From Halocalculus aciditolerans (lineage in GTDB: Archaea > Halobacteriota > Halobacteria > Halobacteriales > Halobacteriaceae): DNA of 64,000 nucleotides. The notes under the pieces are model-generated. The model saw only the letters and a program-made list of their open reading frames with translations. It did not search any database and had not been told where the DNA came from. A program made the position numbers and the translations under genes. The stretch's first letter is position 1, and each line of letters starts with the position of its first letter. Positions 49,165 through 58,328 of this stretch are shown piece by piece. Location of the stretch: NCBI RefSeq assembly GCF_014647475.1, contig NZ_BMPG01000001.1:1116001-1180000 (forward strand). The letters run 5' to 3'.

Positions 49165-50316
49165 TCAGTCGGCGAGCGTGGGGTCTTCTTCGAGGAGGCC
49201 GCTGATGCGTTCGATGGCGAGTTCGATCTGCTCCGTGCTCGTCGCGTAGGACGCGCGGAGCGTGTCTTCGGCGACGCTCCCGAAGTCGGGTCCAGGAGTC
49301 ATGGCGACGCCGGCGTCGAGGAAGACGTCGGCGACGTCGAAGGCATCACCAGGAAGGTCGGAGACGTCGAGGAGGAGGTAGTACGCGCCGCCGGGCGTGT
49401 AGTCCATGCTGAGCCCCCAGTCGTCGGCGGCGTCGACGAGGCGGTCGCGGCGCTGGCGGTACTGGTCGCGGACGTCGTCGAGCCAGCCGTGGTCGGCGCG
49501 GATGGCGGCTTCGGCGGCGGCCTGGCTGGGCGCGGGCGCGCAGATGACGAGGTTCTGCGCGAGGCGGTTGATGGGGTCGACGAGCCCGGGCGGGAGGACC
49601 ATCCAGCCGACGCGGTAGCCGGTCATGGCGTAGCGCTTGGAGACGCCGTCGAGGACGATGGCGTCCTCGGTGTATTCGAGGACGGTGTGGTCGTCGCCGT
49701 CGTAGGTGAGGCCGTGGTAGACTTCGTCGGAGATGATGGGGGTGTCGGTGCGCCGGGAGAGCGCGGCGAGCTCTCCGAGCTCGGAGTCGGAGAGCACGGC
49801 CCCGGTGGGGTTCGCGGGGGAGTTGACGAGCATCGCGGCGGTGTCCCGGGAGACGGCGTTCTCGAACCCCTGGATGTCGGGCGCGAAGCCCGTTCGCGGG
49901 TCGAGTTTCGTCGTGACGATGTTCCCGCCGGCCTGCCGGACGAAGTTCGGGTAGCAGGCGTAGTAGGGGTCGGTGAGGACGACGTCGTCGCCGGGGTCGA
50001 CGAGCGCGAGCATCGCGAGGAGGAGGCCCGCCGACGACCCGGGGGTGACGAGGATTCGCGACGGCGGCACGTCGACGCCGTACGTCTCGTCGTAGTAGTC
50101 GCTGATGGCGTCACGGAGACCGGCCGTGCCGCGGGAGGAGGTGTAGTCGTCGTCACCTCCGCGTACTGCCGCGACCGCCGCGTCCGCTGCCGCCGCGGGC
50201 AGGGAGAAGTCGGGTTCGCCCACTTCCATGTGGACGACCCCCTGGCGGTCGTCGGCCCGTTCGAGCACGTCCATCGCCGAGAACGGAGTCGTCCGCTCGG
50301 CTCGCTCCGAGGGCAT
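49165..50316 (-). CDS. Class I/II aminotransferase (PLP)
   Basis: 383 residues. Fold-type I features: MEVGEPDFSLPAAAADAAVA, GSSAGLLLAMLALVDPGDDV, NSPANPTGAVLSDSELGEL (Asn and Asp/Tyr of the PLP site), and the Schiff-base lysine in GVSKRYAMTGYRVGW. Substrate not predictable. Another member of the family is at 53,211; the two are not copies. Confidence 0.85.
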   Translation of the reverse strand: MPSERAERTTPFSAMDVLERADDRQGVVHMEVGEPDFSLPAAAADAAVAAVRGGDDDYTSSRGTAGLRDAISDYYDETYGVDVPPSRILVTPGSSAGLLLAMLALVDPGDDVVLTDPYYACYPNFVRQAGGNIVTTKLDPRTGFAPDIQGFENAVSRDTAAMLVNSPANPTGAVLSDSELGELAALSRRTDTPIISDEVYHGLTYDGDDHTVLEYTEDAIVLDGVSKRYAMTGYRVGWMVLPPGLVDPINRLAQNLVICAPAPSQAAAEAAIRADHGWLDDVRDQYRQRRDRLVDAADDWGLSMDYTPGGAYYLLLDVSDLPGDAFDVADVFLDAGVAMTPGPDFGSVAEDTLRASYATSTEQIELAIERISGLLEEDPTLAD

Positions 50317-50394
50317 AGCCGTACGGAAGGGTTCGACGCGTGAAAACCCCGCCGGTGCGTGTCAACTTTTGCCCCTGGCGGTCGAAGGAGGCGT

Positions 50395-50859
50395 ATGGCC
50401 ACGTTCGACCGGAGTCTCCGCGTTCGCGCGCCCTTCGAGGACGTCTGGGCGTTCCACAACCGCATCGACGGGCTGCTGGCGCTCACGCCCGACTGGCTCC
50501 ACCCGCGCGTCGACCGCGTCGAGGGCGACGACGACGGCGACCTCGTCCCCGGGACGACCATCTGTCTCTCCGCGCGGCCGTTCGGCGTCGCGCCCAGACA
50601 GCGGATGGCGGCGCGCATCGAGGAGCGGGAACGCGAGGGCGACGAGTCCGGGTTCTTCCGGGATTCGATGGTGAACGGGCCGCTGCGGGAGTGGGCGCAC
50701 ACGCACTCGTTCCGCGCGGACGGCGAGCACACGTACGTCCACGACCACGTCGAGTACGACACGGGCGCGGGCGCGCCGGGGAACCTCGCGGTGCAGTCGG
50801 GGCTCGCGGCGTTCTTCGCGTACCGCCACCGCCGCACGCGCGACGAACTCGAATCGTGA
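50395..50859 (+). CDS. SRPBCC-family (START-like) protein
   Basis: 154 residues from ATG 50,395. FDRSLRVRAPFEDVWAFHNR is the standard start of the START/Bet v1-like fold; VHDHVEYDTGAGAPGNLAVQ and the C-terminal helix AAFFAYRHRRTRDELE complete it. A ligand-binding cavity is implied; ligand unknown. Confidence 0.75.
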   Translation: MATFDRSLRVRAPFEDVWAFHNRIDGLLALTPDWLHPRVDRVEGDDDGDLVPGTTICLSARPFGVAPRQRMAARIEEREREGDESGFFRDSMVNGPLREWAHTHSFRADGEHTYVHDHVEYDTGAGAPGNLAVQSGLAAFFAYRHRRTRDELES

Positions 50860-50907
50860 ACGCGCCCGGGGCGTAGTTTCTTTGCCGAGGCGGTCGAACG
50901 TTCACGC

Positions 50908-51468
50908 ATGGCAGACGTCATCGTCGTCGGCGGCGGTCCCGCCGGTCTGAGCGCCGGTCTGTTCACGGCGAAGAACGGCCTCGAAACCCTCGTCTTCGAC
51001 ACGGACAAGACGTGGGTGCACAAGGCGCACTTCTTCAACTATCTCGGCATCCGGTCGATGGACGGCGACGTCTTCCTCGACCGCGCCCGCGAGCAGGCGA
51101 CGGAGGACCACGGCGTCGAACTCCACCAGGATACGGCAGTGTCGGCGGTCGGAACGACCGAGGACGGCGAGCGCTTCACCGTCGAGACGGCGGACGCCGG
51201 CTACGAGGCCGACTACCTCGTGCTCGCGACGGGCGCGAACCGCGACCTCGCCGAGGGGCTCGGCTGCGACTTCGACGGCGACGTGATCGACGTCGACGTG
51301 GACATGGAGACGAGCGTCGCGGACGCGTACGCGACGGGCGCGATGGTGCGCGACCAGGAGTGGCAGGCCATCATCTCCGCGGGCGACGGCGCGGCCGCCG
51401 CGCTGAACATTCTCTCGAAGGAGGAAGGCGAGCACTTCCACGACTTCGACACGCCGGCCGACGTCTGA
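50908..51468 (+). CDS. FAD/NAD(P)-dependent oxidoreductase, short thioredoxin reductase-like
   Basis: 186 residues, much shorter than thioredoxin reductase (about 310). The Rossmann motif VVGGGPAGLSAGLFTAKNGL is at 6-25 and the FAD-contact motif VLATGANRDLAEGLG around 107-121. The CxxC redox pair and the NADPH domain of classical enzymes are missing. Such stand-alone flavin-binding modules occur in archaea; activity unknown. Confidence 0.7.
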   Translation: MADVIVVGGGPAGLSAGLFTAKNGLETLVFDTDKTWVHKAHFFNYLGIRSMDGDVFLDRAREQATEDHGVELHQDTAVSAVGTTEDGERFTVETADAGYEADYLVLATGANRDLAEGLGCDFDGDVIDVDVDMETSVADAYATGAMVRDQEWQAIISAGDGAAAALNILSKEEGEHFHDFDTPADV

Positions 51469-51518
51469 GCTGACCGGAACGCGAACCCCTTTCTACCCGC
51501 GGGCGCTCCACTCGACCA

Positions 51519-52424
51519 GTGTCGACCGTCCGAACCGCGTTCACCGACCGCATCAGCCCGATGTCGGCGCTCGCCGTCGCCGTCGTCGCGGTGAGCACGA
51601 GCGCGATTCTCGTCCGCGCCTCCCACGCTCCGCCGGTCGTGGAAGCGTTCTACCGCGTGCTCTTCATGACCGCGACGGTCGCGCCGTTCGTCCGTCCGCA
51701 CGTCCCCGCCGTCCGCGAACTCTCCCGGCGCGACCGTCTCGTCGTCGTCGGGTCGGGCGTCGCGCTCGCGACGCACTTCGTCGCGTGGTTCACGAGCATC
51801 GAGCTGACGAGCATCGCCGCGAGCACCGTCCTCGTCCAGACGCAGCCCGTCTTCGTGGCCTTTGGCGCGTGGCTCCTCCTCGACGAACCGCCGAACAAGT
51901 ACGTCACGGCGGGAATCGGCGTCGCGCTCGCGGGCGCGACGCTCATGCCGCTCTCCAGCCTGCTCGGCGCGGACCTCGTCGGCGCGGACCCGCTCCTCGG
52001 GGACGCGCTCGCGGTCCTCGGCGCGCTCGCCGGCGCGAGCTACGTCCTCGCCGGCCGGAGCGTCCGGCAGAGCCTCGCGCTCGTCCCCTACACCACGCTC
52101 GTCTACGGCGTCTGCACGGTCACGCTCCTCGGCGTCGTCCTCGCGGCCGGCCACCCGCTCTTCGCTTACGCCCCCCGCGAGTGGGCGCTCTTCCTCGCCA
52201 TGGCCCTCGTTCCGGGCTTCTTCGGGCACACCGTCGTCAACTGGGTGTTAGAGCACGTCGAGTCGAGCGTCGTCAGCGTCGCCCTCCTCGGCGAACCGGT
52301 CGGCTCCGCCATCCTCGCCCTCCTCGTCTTCACCGAATACCCCGGCCCCGCGACCGTCGTCGGCGGCCTCGTCGTCCTCTCCGGCATCTACGTCACCACC
52401 CGCGGCCGCGAGAAACCCGCGTGA
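51519..52424 (+). CDS. EamA/DMT-family transporter
   Basis: 301 residues from GTG or ATG at the stated start (encoded Met), ten transmembrane segments in two repeats: the first with SALAVAVVAVSTSAILVRAS and LTSIAASTVLVQTQPVFVAF, the second with ALAGASYVLAGRSVRQSLAL and VVSVALLGEPVGSAILALLV. The E-P in LLGEP and the P-V-F in the first half are the family's helix breaks. Solute exported unknown. Confidence 0.8.
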   Translation: MSTVRTAFTDRISPMSALAVAVVAVSTSAILVRASHAPPVVEAFYRVLFMTATVAPFVRPHVPAVRELSRRDRLVVVGSGVALATHFVAWFTSIELTSIAASTVLVQTQPVFVAFGAWLLLDEPPNKYVTAGIGVALAGATLMPLSSLLGADLVGADPLLGDALAVLGALAGASYVLAGRSVRQSLALVPYTTLVYGVCTVTLLGVVLAAGHPLFAYAPREWALFLAMALVPGFFGHTVVNWVLEHVESSVVSVALLGEPVGSAILALLVFTEYPGPATVVGGLVVLSGIYVTTRGREKPA

Positions 52425-52427
52425 GGC

Positions 52428-53156
52428 CTACCGCATCAGCTCGCCGCCGTTCACGTTCAGCGTCTCCCCGGTGACGAACCCGGCGTCCCGGAGGAACGCG
52501 GCCGCGTGCGCGATGTCCTCGGGCTGGCCGTACCGGCCGACCGGAATCCCCGCGAGCTCCTCGGCCTTCTCCTCCGGTGTGCGGTCGCTCGTCATATCCG
52601 TCTCGACGTGCCCGGGCGCGATGGCGTTCACGCGGACGTCGGGCGCGAAGTCGCTCGCGTGGCTCTTCGTCAGCCCGAGCAGCCCCGACTTCGACGCCGC
52701 GTAGTGACACTCCACGGCCGCGCCCTCGAACGCGAGGATGCTGGAGACGTTCGTCACGGACGCGTCCGCGTCGCTCTCCACGAGGGAGCGTCGCGCGTAC
52801 TTCGTGACGTTGAACGCCCCGTTCACGTTCACGTCCATCACGCGGTCGAAGTCGCCGGGGTCGAGGTTTTCGGTGTGGACGTGCTGGTCGATGCCCGCGT
52901 TGTTCACGAGGTGGTCGACGCCGCCGAACGCCTCGACCGCGCGCTCGACGAGGCGCGCTGCGTCCTCGGGGTCTGCGACGTCCGCCTGCACGGGTATCGC
53001 GTCGACGCCCGCCGCTTCGGCGAGTTCCACGGCCTCGTCGGCGGCCGCGCGGTCCCGCACGAAGTTCACGACGACGTCGTAGCCGTCCGCCGCGAACCGC
53101 TCGACGATACCGCGTCCGATACCCCGCGACCCGCCGGTGACGATGACACTCGACAT
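52428..53156 (-). CDS. SDR-family oxidoreductase (FabG-like)
   Basis: 242 residues. NAD(P) motif VTGGSRGIGRGIVERFAADG; NNAG region LVNNAGIDQHVHTEN; catalytic SSILAFEGAAVECHYAASKSG with Ser, Tyr and Lys of the SDR triad; C-terminal PGHVETDMTSDRTPEEKAEE. Reduces or oxidises a carbonyl/hydroxyl substrate; specific partner unknown. Confidence 0.85.
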   Translation of the reverse strand: MSSVIVTGGSRGIGRGIVERFAADGYDVVVNFVRDRAAADEAVELAEAAGVDAIPVQADVADPEDAARLVERAVEAFGGVDHLVNNAGIDQHVHTENLDPGDFDRVMDVNVNGAFNVTKYARRSLVESDADASVTNVSSILAFEGAAVECHYAASKSGLLGLTKSHASDFAPDVRVNAIAPGHVETDMTSDRTPEEKAEELAGIPVGRYGQPEDIAHAAAFLRDAGFVTGETLNVNGGELMR

Positions 53157-53210
53157 ACCCGAATCGTCCGAGAGGAAGGAAAAGAAACTACGGGCGGCGG
53201 CAGGGCCGAC

Positions 53211-54371
53211 TCAGGCGTTGTCCGCGACGAACGACTCAATGCGGTCGAGGCCGGCTTCGAGGTTTTCCAAGCTGTTCGCGAAGGAGAGGCGGAGAGAGCC
53301 GTCGCCGCCGGGGCCGAAGCCGCTGCCGGGGGCGAGAACGACGCCGTAGTCGTCGCAGAGCTCTTCGGCGATGGCGAGGTCGTCGCCGAAGGCGGAGACG
53401 TCGATGAAGGCGTAGAACGCGCCTTCGGGGGCGGCGGCGTGGATGCCGTCGATGTCGTCGATGCGGTCGGCGACGTAGTCGCGGCGCTCGTGGAAGGCGT
53501 CGTACATCGCGTCGATGGGGTCGTGGTCGCCGGTGAGGGCGGCGGTCGCGGCTTTCTGACCGACGCTGGACGGGCACGCCGTCGTCGCTTCGTGGATCTT
53601 CGTGAGTTCGGAGACGAGGCGTTCCGGGCCGGCGAGCCAGCCGACGCGCCACCCCGTCATCGCGTACTGCTTCGACACCGAGTCGACGACCAGGACGTTG
53701 TCCGTGTCTGCGTCCGCGGCGAGGCTGCGCGTCGGGCCGTCGTAGGTGAGGCCCATGTAAACTTCGTCCGCGACGACCCAGGCGTCGTGTTCGGCGGCGG
53801 CGGCGACGACGTCGAGCGCGGCGTCCCGGTCGAAGACGCGCCCCGTCGGGTTCGCGGGCGAGTTCAGGACGACGGCCGCGGTGTCCTCGCTGATGGCGTC
53901 GCGGACGCGGTCGGGGTCGAGTTCGAACCCGCGTTCCTCGTCGAGAGGGACGTTGACGGGCGTCGCGTCCGCGAGTTTCGCCTGCGCCTCGTAGTTCGGG
54001 TAGGCGGGCGTGGGAATCACGACCTCGTCGCCGTACTCGGCGGTGCCGAGGAGCGCGAGGTGGAGCGCCTCCATCGCGCCGACGGTCGCCATGATCTCCG
54101 TCTCCGGGTCGAAGGTCGCGCCGCGGTCCGCGGCGAGCTTCCCGGATATCGCCTCGCGGAGCTCCAGCGTCCCGGCGTTCGGCGTGTAGTGCGTCTCCCC
54201 GCTCCGCGCGGCGTCCACCGCCGCCTCGACGATGTGCTCGGGCGTATCGAAGTCCGGTTCGCCGACTTCGAGGCGGACGAGGTCGCCGCCGCGGCGCTCC
54301 GCGCGGTCGAACATCGCGCGGATGCTCGACCGCTCGACGCCCCGCACGCGCTCCGTAATCTGTCCGGTCAT
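53211..54371 (-). CDS. Class I aminotransferase (aspartate aminotransferase-like)
   Basis: 386 residues from ATG 54,371 (MTGQITERVRGVERSSIRAM). Fold-type I PLP enzyme: VEVGEPDFDTPEHIVEAAVD, HYTPNAGTLELREAISGKLA, NSPANPTGRVFDRDAALDVV and the lysine in SVSKQYAMTGWRVGW; C-terminal LRLSFANSLENLEAGLDRI. Likely an aspartate aminotransferase of the archaeal AspB kind. No operon partner on the same strand nearby. Confidence 0.85.
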   Translation of the reverse strand: MTGQITERVRGVERSSIRAMFDRAERRGGDLVRLEVGEPDFDTPEHIVEAAVDAARSGETHYTPNAGTLELREAISGKLAADRGATFDPETEIMATVGAMEALHLALLGTAEYGDEVVIPTPAYPNYEAQAKLADATPVNVPLDEERGFELDPDRVRDAISEDTAAVVLNSPANPTGRVFDRDAALDVVAAAAEHDAWVVADEVYMGLTYDGPTRSLAADADTDNVLVVDSVSKQYAMTGWRVGWLAGPERLVSELTKIHEATTACPSSVGQKAATAALTGDHDPIDAMYDAFHERRDYVADRIDDIDGIHAAAPEGAFYAFIDVSAFGDDLAIAEELCDDYGVVLAPGSGFGPGGDGSLRLSFANSLENLEAGLDRIESFVADNA

Positions 54372-54437
54372 GGCGGACCCCACGACGCCGCCCGCCTTAC
54401 CACTAGGGATTTCGGCGACCCGGACGGCCAGCAGCCG

Positions 54438-55718
54438 TCACGGGCTTCCCGCCGACGCCGCGGCCGCGTCGAAGCGCTCGCCGTAGTAGATGAAGTACGC
54501 GACGCCGGCGAGGGCGACCGCGCTCGCGGCGGCGAACGCGAGTCGGGGGTCGCCGGCGTAGAGGACGCCGCCGACGACGGGCGCGGGGACGGTGACGACG
54601 TTCCGAACGAGGTAGTACGCGCCGGTCGTCCGGCCGCCCGCGCCCCGGGCGGCGGGGCCGACGATGAGCGCCTTGTGCGCGGGGAGGCCGGCGAACCGCA
54701 GGCCGGAGAAGGCGAAGAGCGCGACGAGCACCCACTGGTTCGCCGGCGCGAAGACGAGGAGGACGGGGAAGACGCCGTAGACGGCGAAGCCGAGCGCGAC
54801 GACGGGTTTCAGGCCGAGGCCGTCGGCGAGCCGGGAGACGGGGAGCATGGAGGCGAGCGCGACCGCCATCTCGACGGCGAGGAGGACGCCGAAGAAGGAC
54901 TCGGGAGAGAGCGTGACGCCGACCGCGGCGAAGCCGACGTCGAGGTAGTCGGTGACGACGAGGACGACGAAGACGTACGCCATGCCGTTCCCCCAACGGA
55001 CGAGCGTGTCGGCGACGAGGAGCGGGCGGAGTTCGCTCGGGAGCGCGCGCAGGTCGTCGACGACGTCTCGGAGGCTCTCGATGGACTTCCCGACGGGTTC
55101 GTCGCTCGCGTCGTAGAGAACGTACTGCGCGACGGTGGCGGCGACGGCGACGACCGCGCCGACGAGCAGGACGACGCGGAAGCCCGCGAGGAAGTCGGTC
55201 GTCCACGCGAGGACGGCGGCGGCGAGGAGCGGGCCGGCGAGGAAGCCGACGCGCCGGAAGACCTCCGTGCTGGCGAACCCGCGCGCGAGGCGGTCGGGTT
55301 CGACGGAGGCCTTCACGAGCGCGAACGTCGCGCCGAGGCCGAAGGACTTCCAGCACTGCGCGAGCAGGAGGCCGCAGAAGACGACAAGTATAGCGAGGTC
55401 GCCGGCGGCGGGGGCGGCGTACCACGCGAGGAAGCCGAGCGCGGAGAGCGCGCCGAAGAGCGTGAGCGCGCGCGAGGAGCCGATGCGGTCGGAGAGCACG
55501 CCGCCGGGGTAGGGGTAGACGGCGCTGATGAGGTTCCCGAGGCTCCCGTAGAGGCCGACGACGCCCGCGCCCGCGCCGAGGACGGCGAGGTACTTCGGGA
55601 GGTAGCGCCCCGTCATCTGGAACCCGAGGCTGAACGCGAACATCGCCGCGGAGAGCACGAGGACGTCACGCTCCAGCGAGACGAACTGCCGAACCGGCGA
55701 CGCGTCGCGCTCGGTCAT
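54438..55718 (-). CDS. MFS transporter
   Basis: 426 residues, 12 predicted transmembrane segments. First half: SAAMFAFSLGFQMTGRYLPK, LGNLISAVYPYPGGVLSDRI with the DRxG loop; second half: AVALASMLPVSRLADGLGLK and a C-terminal GRTTGAYYLVRNVVTVPAP. A variant MFS of the haloarchaea; substrate unknown. Leads convergently toward the CxxC-rich protein gene. Confidence 0.82.
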   Translation of the reverse strand: MTERDASPVRQFVSLERDVLVLSAAMFAFSLGFQMTGRYLPKYLAVLGAGAGVVGLYGSLGNLISAVYPYPGGVLSDRIGSSRALTLFGALSALGFLAWYAAPAAGDLAILVVFCGLLLAQCWKSFGLGATFALVKASVEPDRLARGFASTEVFRRVGFLAGPLLAAAVLAWTTDFLAGFRVVLLVGAVVAVAATVAQYVLYDASDEPVGKSIESLRDVVDDLRALPSELRPLLVADTLVRWGNGMAYVFVVLVVTDYLDVGFAAVGVTLSPESFFGVLLAVEMAVALASMLPVSRLADGLGLKPVVALGFAVYGVFPVLLVFAPANQWVLVALFAFSGLRFAGLPAHKALIVGPAARGAGGRTTGAYYLVRNVVTVPAPVVGGVLYAGDPRLAFAAASAVALAGVAYFIYYGERFDAAAASAGSP

Positions 55719-55957
55719 ACCGGAGAGCGGACCGCATCACCCGTAAATCCTCGGCGTAGAGCCCGCAGTACGCCACAGTACCACAGGGGAGGCGCATAGA
55801 GTCGAGTTAGGGCGAACGGGCGCGGCCGCTCACGCGTCGAGTGTCACGAAAACGAGAGGCCGGAAGTGGAAGCGGAGAGCGAGAAACGGAGAGCGGGATG
55901 TCGAGTCGGTCGGCGATGCGGTTCCAGGCCGGTCCCGGATTGGGTTTCGAGCGTGGG

Positions 55958-57034
55958 TTAGAGGGATTGGGCGAGGAGGAAGGCGAGCATGAAGACGCCG
56001 CCGACGGCGGCGACGTAGGGCGCGTACTCGTAGTACTGGGATTTCGGGTAGGCGGGGGCGTGCGTCTCCCCGTCGACGTCGTAGAGTTCGTAGGCGTCGC
56101 CGTCGAGCGTGTACTCGACTTTCGTGGTGGGGACGTCGAAGTATTCGGTGGTCTTGCGGACGACGCCGGTGCCGCCCTCGATGGGCGGGTCGAAGGACGC
56201 CGTCTGCTCGTCGCGTTTCACGCCGGACGCCTCGCGGACGCGCTGGCTCGGCATGCCGTGGTCGGAGATGACGCGCGTGTTCTCCTCGACGGAGAAGTCG
56301 ACGGTGCCGGCCTTCGCCTCGTAGGTCTCGCCCTCGCCGTCGCAGTGCTCGCAGGTGACTTTCTCGGTGCCGTCGCAGGTCGGGCACTGCTGGCGGCCGT
56401 CGCCGCCGCAGTCCGGGCACTGGAACTTCCCGACGCCGTCGCAGTTCGGACAGCGGAAGTCGCCGTCGCCCGCGCAGTTGTCACACTCCGTCTCGCCGGA
56501 GTGCGGGTGGACGCGACCCGAGCCGTGGCAGCCCTGGCAGTCGACCGTGCCGTCCCCGCAGGAGCAGTTCTGGCTGCCGCGCCCGCTGCAGTCCGGGCAC
56601 TCGACTTCCCCGCCGGTGCAGCGCGTGCACTCGACGGTGGTGTCGCCGCGGCACTCCGAGCAGACGGTCGGGTCGACCTCGTAGTCGACGAAGCTCACGG
56701 ACCGGTCCTGGAAGCGCTCGGGGGCTTCCTCGAAGCGCGCGTCGAGCGCGGCCTGTTCGCCGACGGCGGTCTCGTACTCGTCGACGGTGAACTCGCGGGT
56801 CTGCACGCGGTCGTCCGCGCGCAGGTCCGTCTCGACCTGTTTCTCGACGTCCTCGTGGACGACGTCGTGGATGTTCGCGCGCTCCGCGAGGTCGTCCGCG
56901 ACTTTCCAGTCGTCGGCGAAGGACGCGAGGAGGCGTCGCGCGTCCGCGTGGTCGCCGGTGTCGTCGCGAGAGTCGTCGTCGATGGACGGGCCGCCCGTGC
57001 CCGACCCGTGACGACGATGAGAGTGACTCGACAT
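55958..57034 (-). CDS. Tail-anchored protein with a DnaJ-like cysteine repeat region
   Basis: 358 residues from ATG 57,034 (MSSHSHRRHGSGTGGPSIDD). The N-terminal 100 residues are hydrophilic and helical. From about 118 to 215 are at least ten CxxC units such as CSECRGD, CTRCTGG, CPDCSGRG, CQGCHGSG, CDNCAGDG, CPNCDGVG, CPDCGGDG, CPTCDGTE, CEHCDGEG, spaced much as in DnaJ zinc domains but without a J domain. A beta region follows and a C-terminal transmembrane segment (VAAVGGVFMLAFLLAQSL). Function unknown; probably cytoplasmic with a C-terminal anchor. Confidence 0.7.
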   Translation of the reverse strand: MSSHSHRRHGSGTGGPSIDDDSRDDTGDHADARRLLASFADDWKVADDLAERANIHDVVHEDVEKQVETDLRADDRVQTREFTVDEYETAVGEQAALDARFEEAPERFQDRSVSFVDYEVDPTVCSECRGDTTVECTRCTGGEVECPDCSGRGSQNCSCGDGTVDCQGCHGSGRVHPHSGETECDNCAGDGDFRCPNCDGVGKFQCPDCGGDGRQQCPTCDGTEKVTCEHCDGEGETYEAKAGTVDFSVEENTRVISDHGMPSQRVREASGVKRDEQTASFDPPIEGGTGVVRKTTEYFDVPTTKVEYTLDGDAYELYDVDGETHAPAYPKSQYYEYAPYVAAVGGVFMLAFLLAQSL

Positions 57035-57151
57035 ACGGCCGTCTACCACGGCATCACGTAAAAATCCTGTAGCCGTCCATCCGACCGCAATTAACGCCCA
57101 GACAGGTCGGAAACGAAAACACGTAGGCGGGCGGGAGTCGAAGGCTCGCGT

Positions 57152-57985
57152 ATGCGCGTTCTCCTCGTCGGTGGCGTGCGTCCCGCGGGAATCGCCGCGG
57201 CGCACGGGCTGGCCGACGCCGGTCACGCGGTGACGGCGCTCGCTCGCGACCACGATTCGCCGCCGGCGCGTCGGCTGGCGGAGGCGGCGAGCCTCGTGCA
57301 GGGCCGCGCGGACCAACACGACCACGTGACGCACGCGGCCGCGGACGCCGACGCCGTCCTCGCGTTCACGGAGGGCGGCGGGAGCGACGAACTCCGTCAG
57401 GGGGACTGCCTCGCCACCGCGCTCGACGCCGCCGACCTCGACCTCGCCGTCTACGTCTCCGTCGGGAACGCCGACAGCCGGCCGGGCGTCCCGCGGGTGG
57501 ACGCGAAAGCCGATATTGAGGAGAGACTGGCCGGCGATGCGACAGCCGCCGGCCGGACCGACGGCATCGACGCGCCCGTGCTCGTCCTCCGCCGCCACCT
57601 CCCGCTCTCCCTCCTCCGGGAGTCGCTCGTCGACGGGACGTTCCGCCCACCGCTCGAACCGGGCGTGTCGGCGACGCTCACCGTCGACCGCGACCTCGGC
57701 CGGTTCGCCGCGCACGCGCTCGCGGAGCCGGAGCGCTTCGCCGGGGAGACGGTCGAACTCGCGAACGCTCGCGAGACGGTTCCGGACCTCGCGGGAATCC
57801 TTGAAGGCGTCTACGGCGAACCTATCGACTACGAGTACGCGGGGCCGCGCGCCGCGTCGCCCGCGGAGTCGGCGTTCTTCCGCTGGGTGAACGAGGGCGG
57901 CCTCGCCGCCGGCGTCGACCCCGACGCGCTCGAAAAGTGGGGGTTCGCGCCGACGCCGCTCGCGGAGGCGGTCCGCGATGCCTGA
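57152..57985 (+). CDS. NAD(P)-binding protein (NmrA/atypical SDR)
   Basis: 277 residues: VLLVGGVRPAGIAAAHGLAD (dinucleotide-binding loop, lacking the usual G-x-x-G-x-x-G), HAVTALARDH, and mid-protein AVYVSVGNADSRPGVPRVDA where the strict SDR Tyr-x-x-x-Lys is absent. An atypical NmrA-like regulator or isomerase-type fold. Overlaps the CHY zinc-finger gene by 8 nt. Confidence 0.7.
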   Translation: MRVLLVGGVRPAGIAAAHGLADAGHAVTALARDHDSPPARRLAEAASLVQGRADQHDHVTHAAADADAVLAFTEGGGSDELRQGDCLATALDAADLDLAVYVSVGNADSRPGVPRVDAKADIEERLAGDATAAGRTDGIDAPVLVLRRHLPLSLLRESLVDGTFRPPLEPGVSATLTVDRDLGRFAAHALAEPERFAGETVELANARETVPDLAGILEGVYGEPIDYEYAGPRAASPAESAFFRWVNEGGLAAGVDPDALEKWGFAPTPLAEAVRDA

Positions 57986-58328
57986 GGCCGTCGACGTCTG
58001 TGGTCGTGCAGTCTACGGCGTCGACGTCGATTCCGAGACGCGGTGTGCGCACTACCACGCCGACCGCGACGTCATCGCGATCAGGTTCGCGTGCTGCGAG
58101 AAGTATCATCCCTGTCACGCCTGCCACGACGCCGTCGCCGACCACGACTCCGAGACCTGGCCGCGAGCGGCGTTCGACACCGAGGCCGTGCTCTGCGGGG
58201 CGTGCGGGGCGGAACTGAGCGTACGGGAGTATCTCGACGCGGACGACGCGTGTCCGGACTGTGGGCACGCGTTCAATCCGGGGTGTGCGCGGCACGCGCA
58301 CCGCTACTTCGAGACGGGGCGGGACTAG
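57978..58328 (+). CDS. CHY-type zinc finger protein
   Basis: 116 residues. CHY-like sequence: VCGRAVYGVDVDSETRCAHY, FACCEKYHPCHACHDAVADH, ACGAELSVREYLDADDACPD and a C-terminal CARHAHRYF. Eight or more Cys/His residues would bind three zinc ions, as in Chy1-type domains found in Fe-S and mitochondrial assembly proteins. Convergent with the MFS drug transporter gene to its right, overlapping by four bases. Confidence 0.75.
   Translation: MPEAVDVCGRAVYGVDVDSETRCAHYHADRDVIAIRFACCEKYHPCHACHDAVADHDSETWPRAAFDTEAVLCGACGAELSVREYLDADDACPDCGHAFNPGCARHAHRYFETGRD

Noticed and set aside
52506-55799. A 1,097-codon plus-strand open frame
   Set aside because: It is antisense to three well-supported genes (SDR, aminotransferase, MFS transporter) and its translation is an Arg/Glu/Val-rich low-complexity product typical of antisense frames in high-GC DNA.
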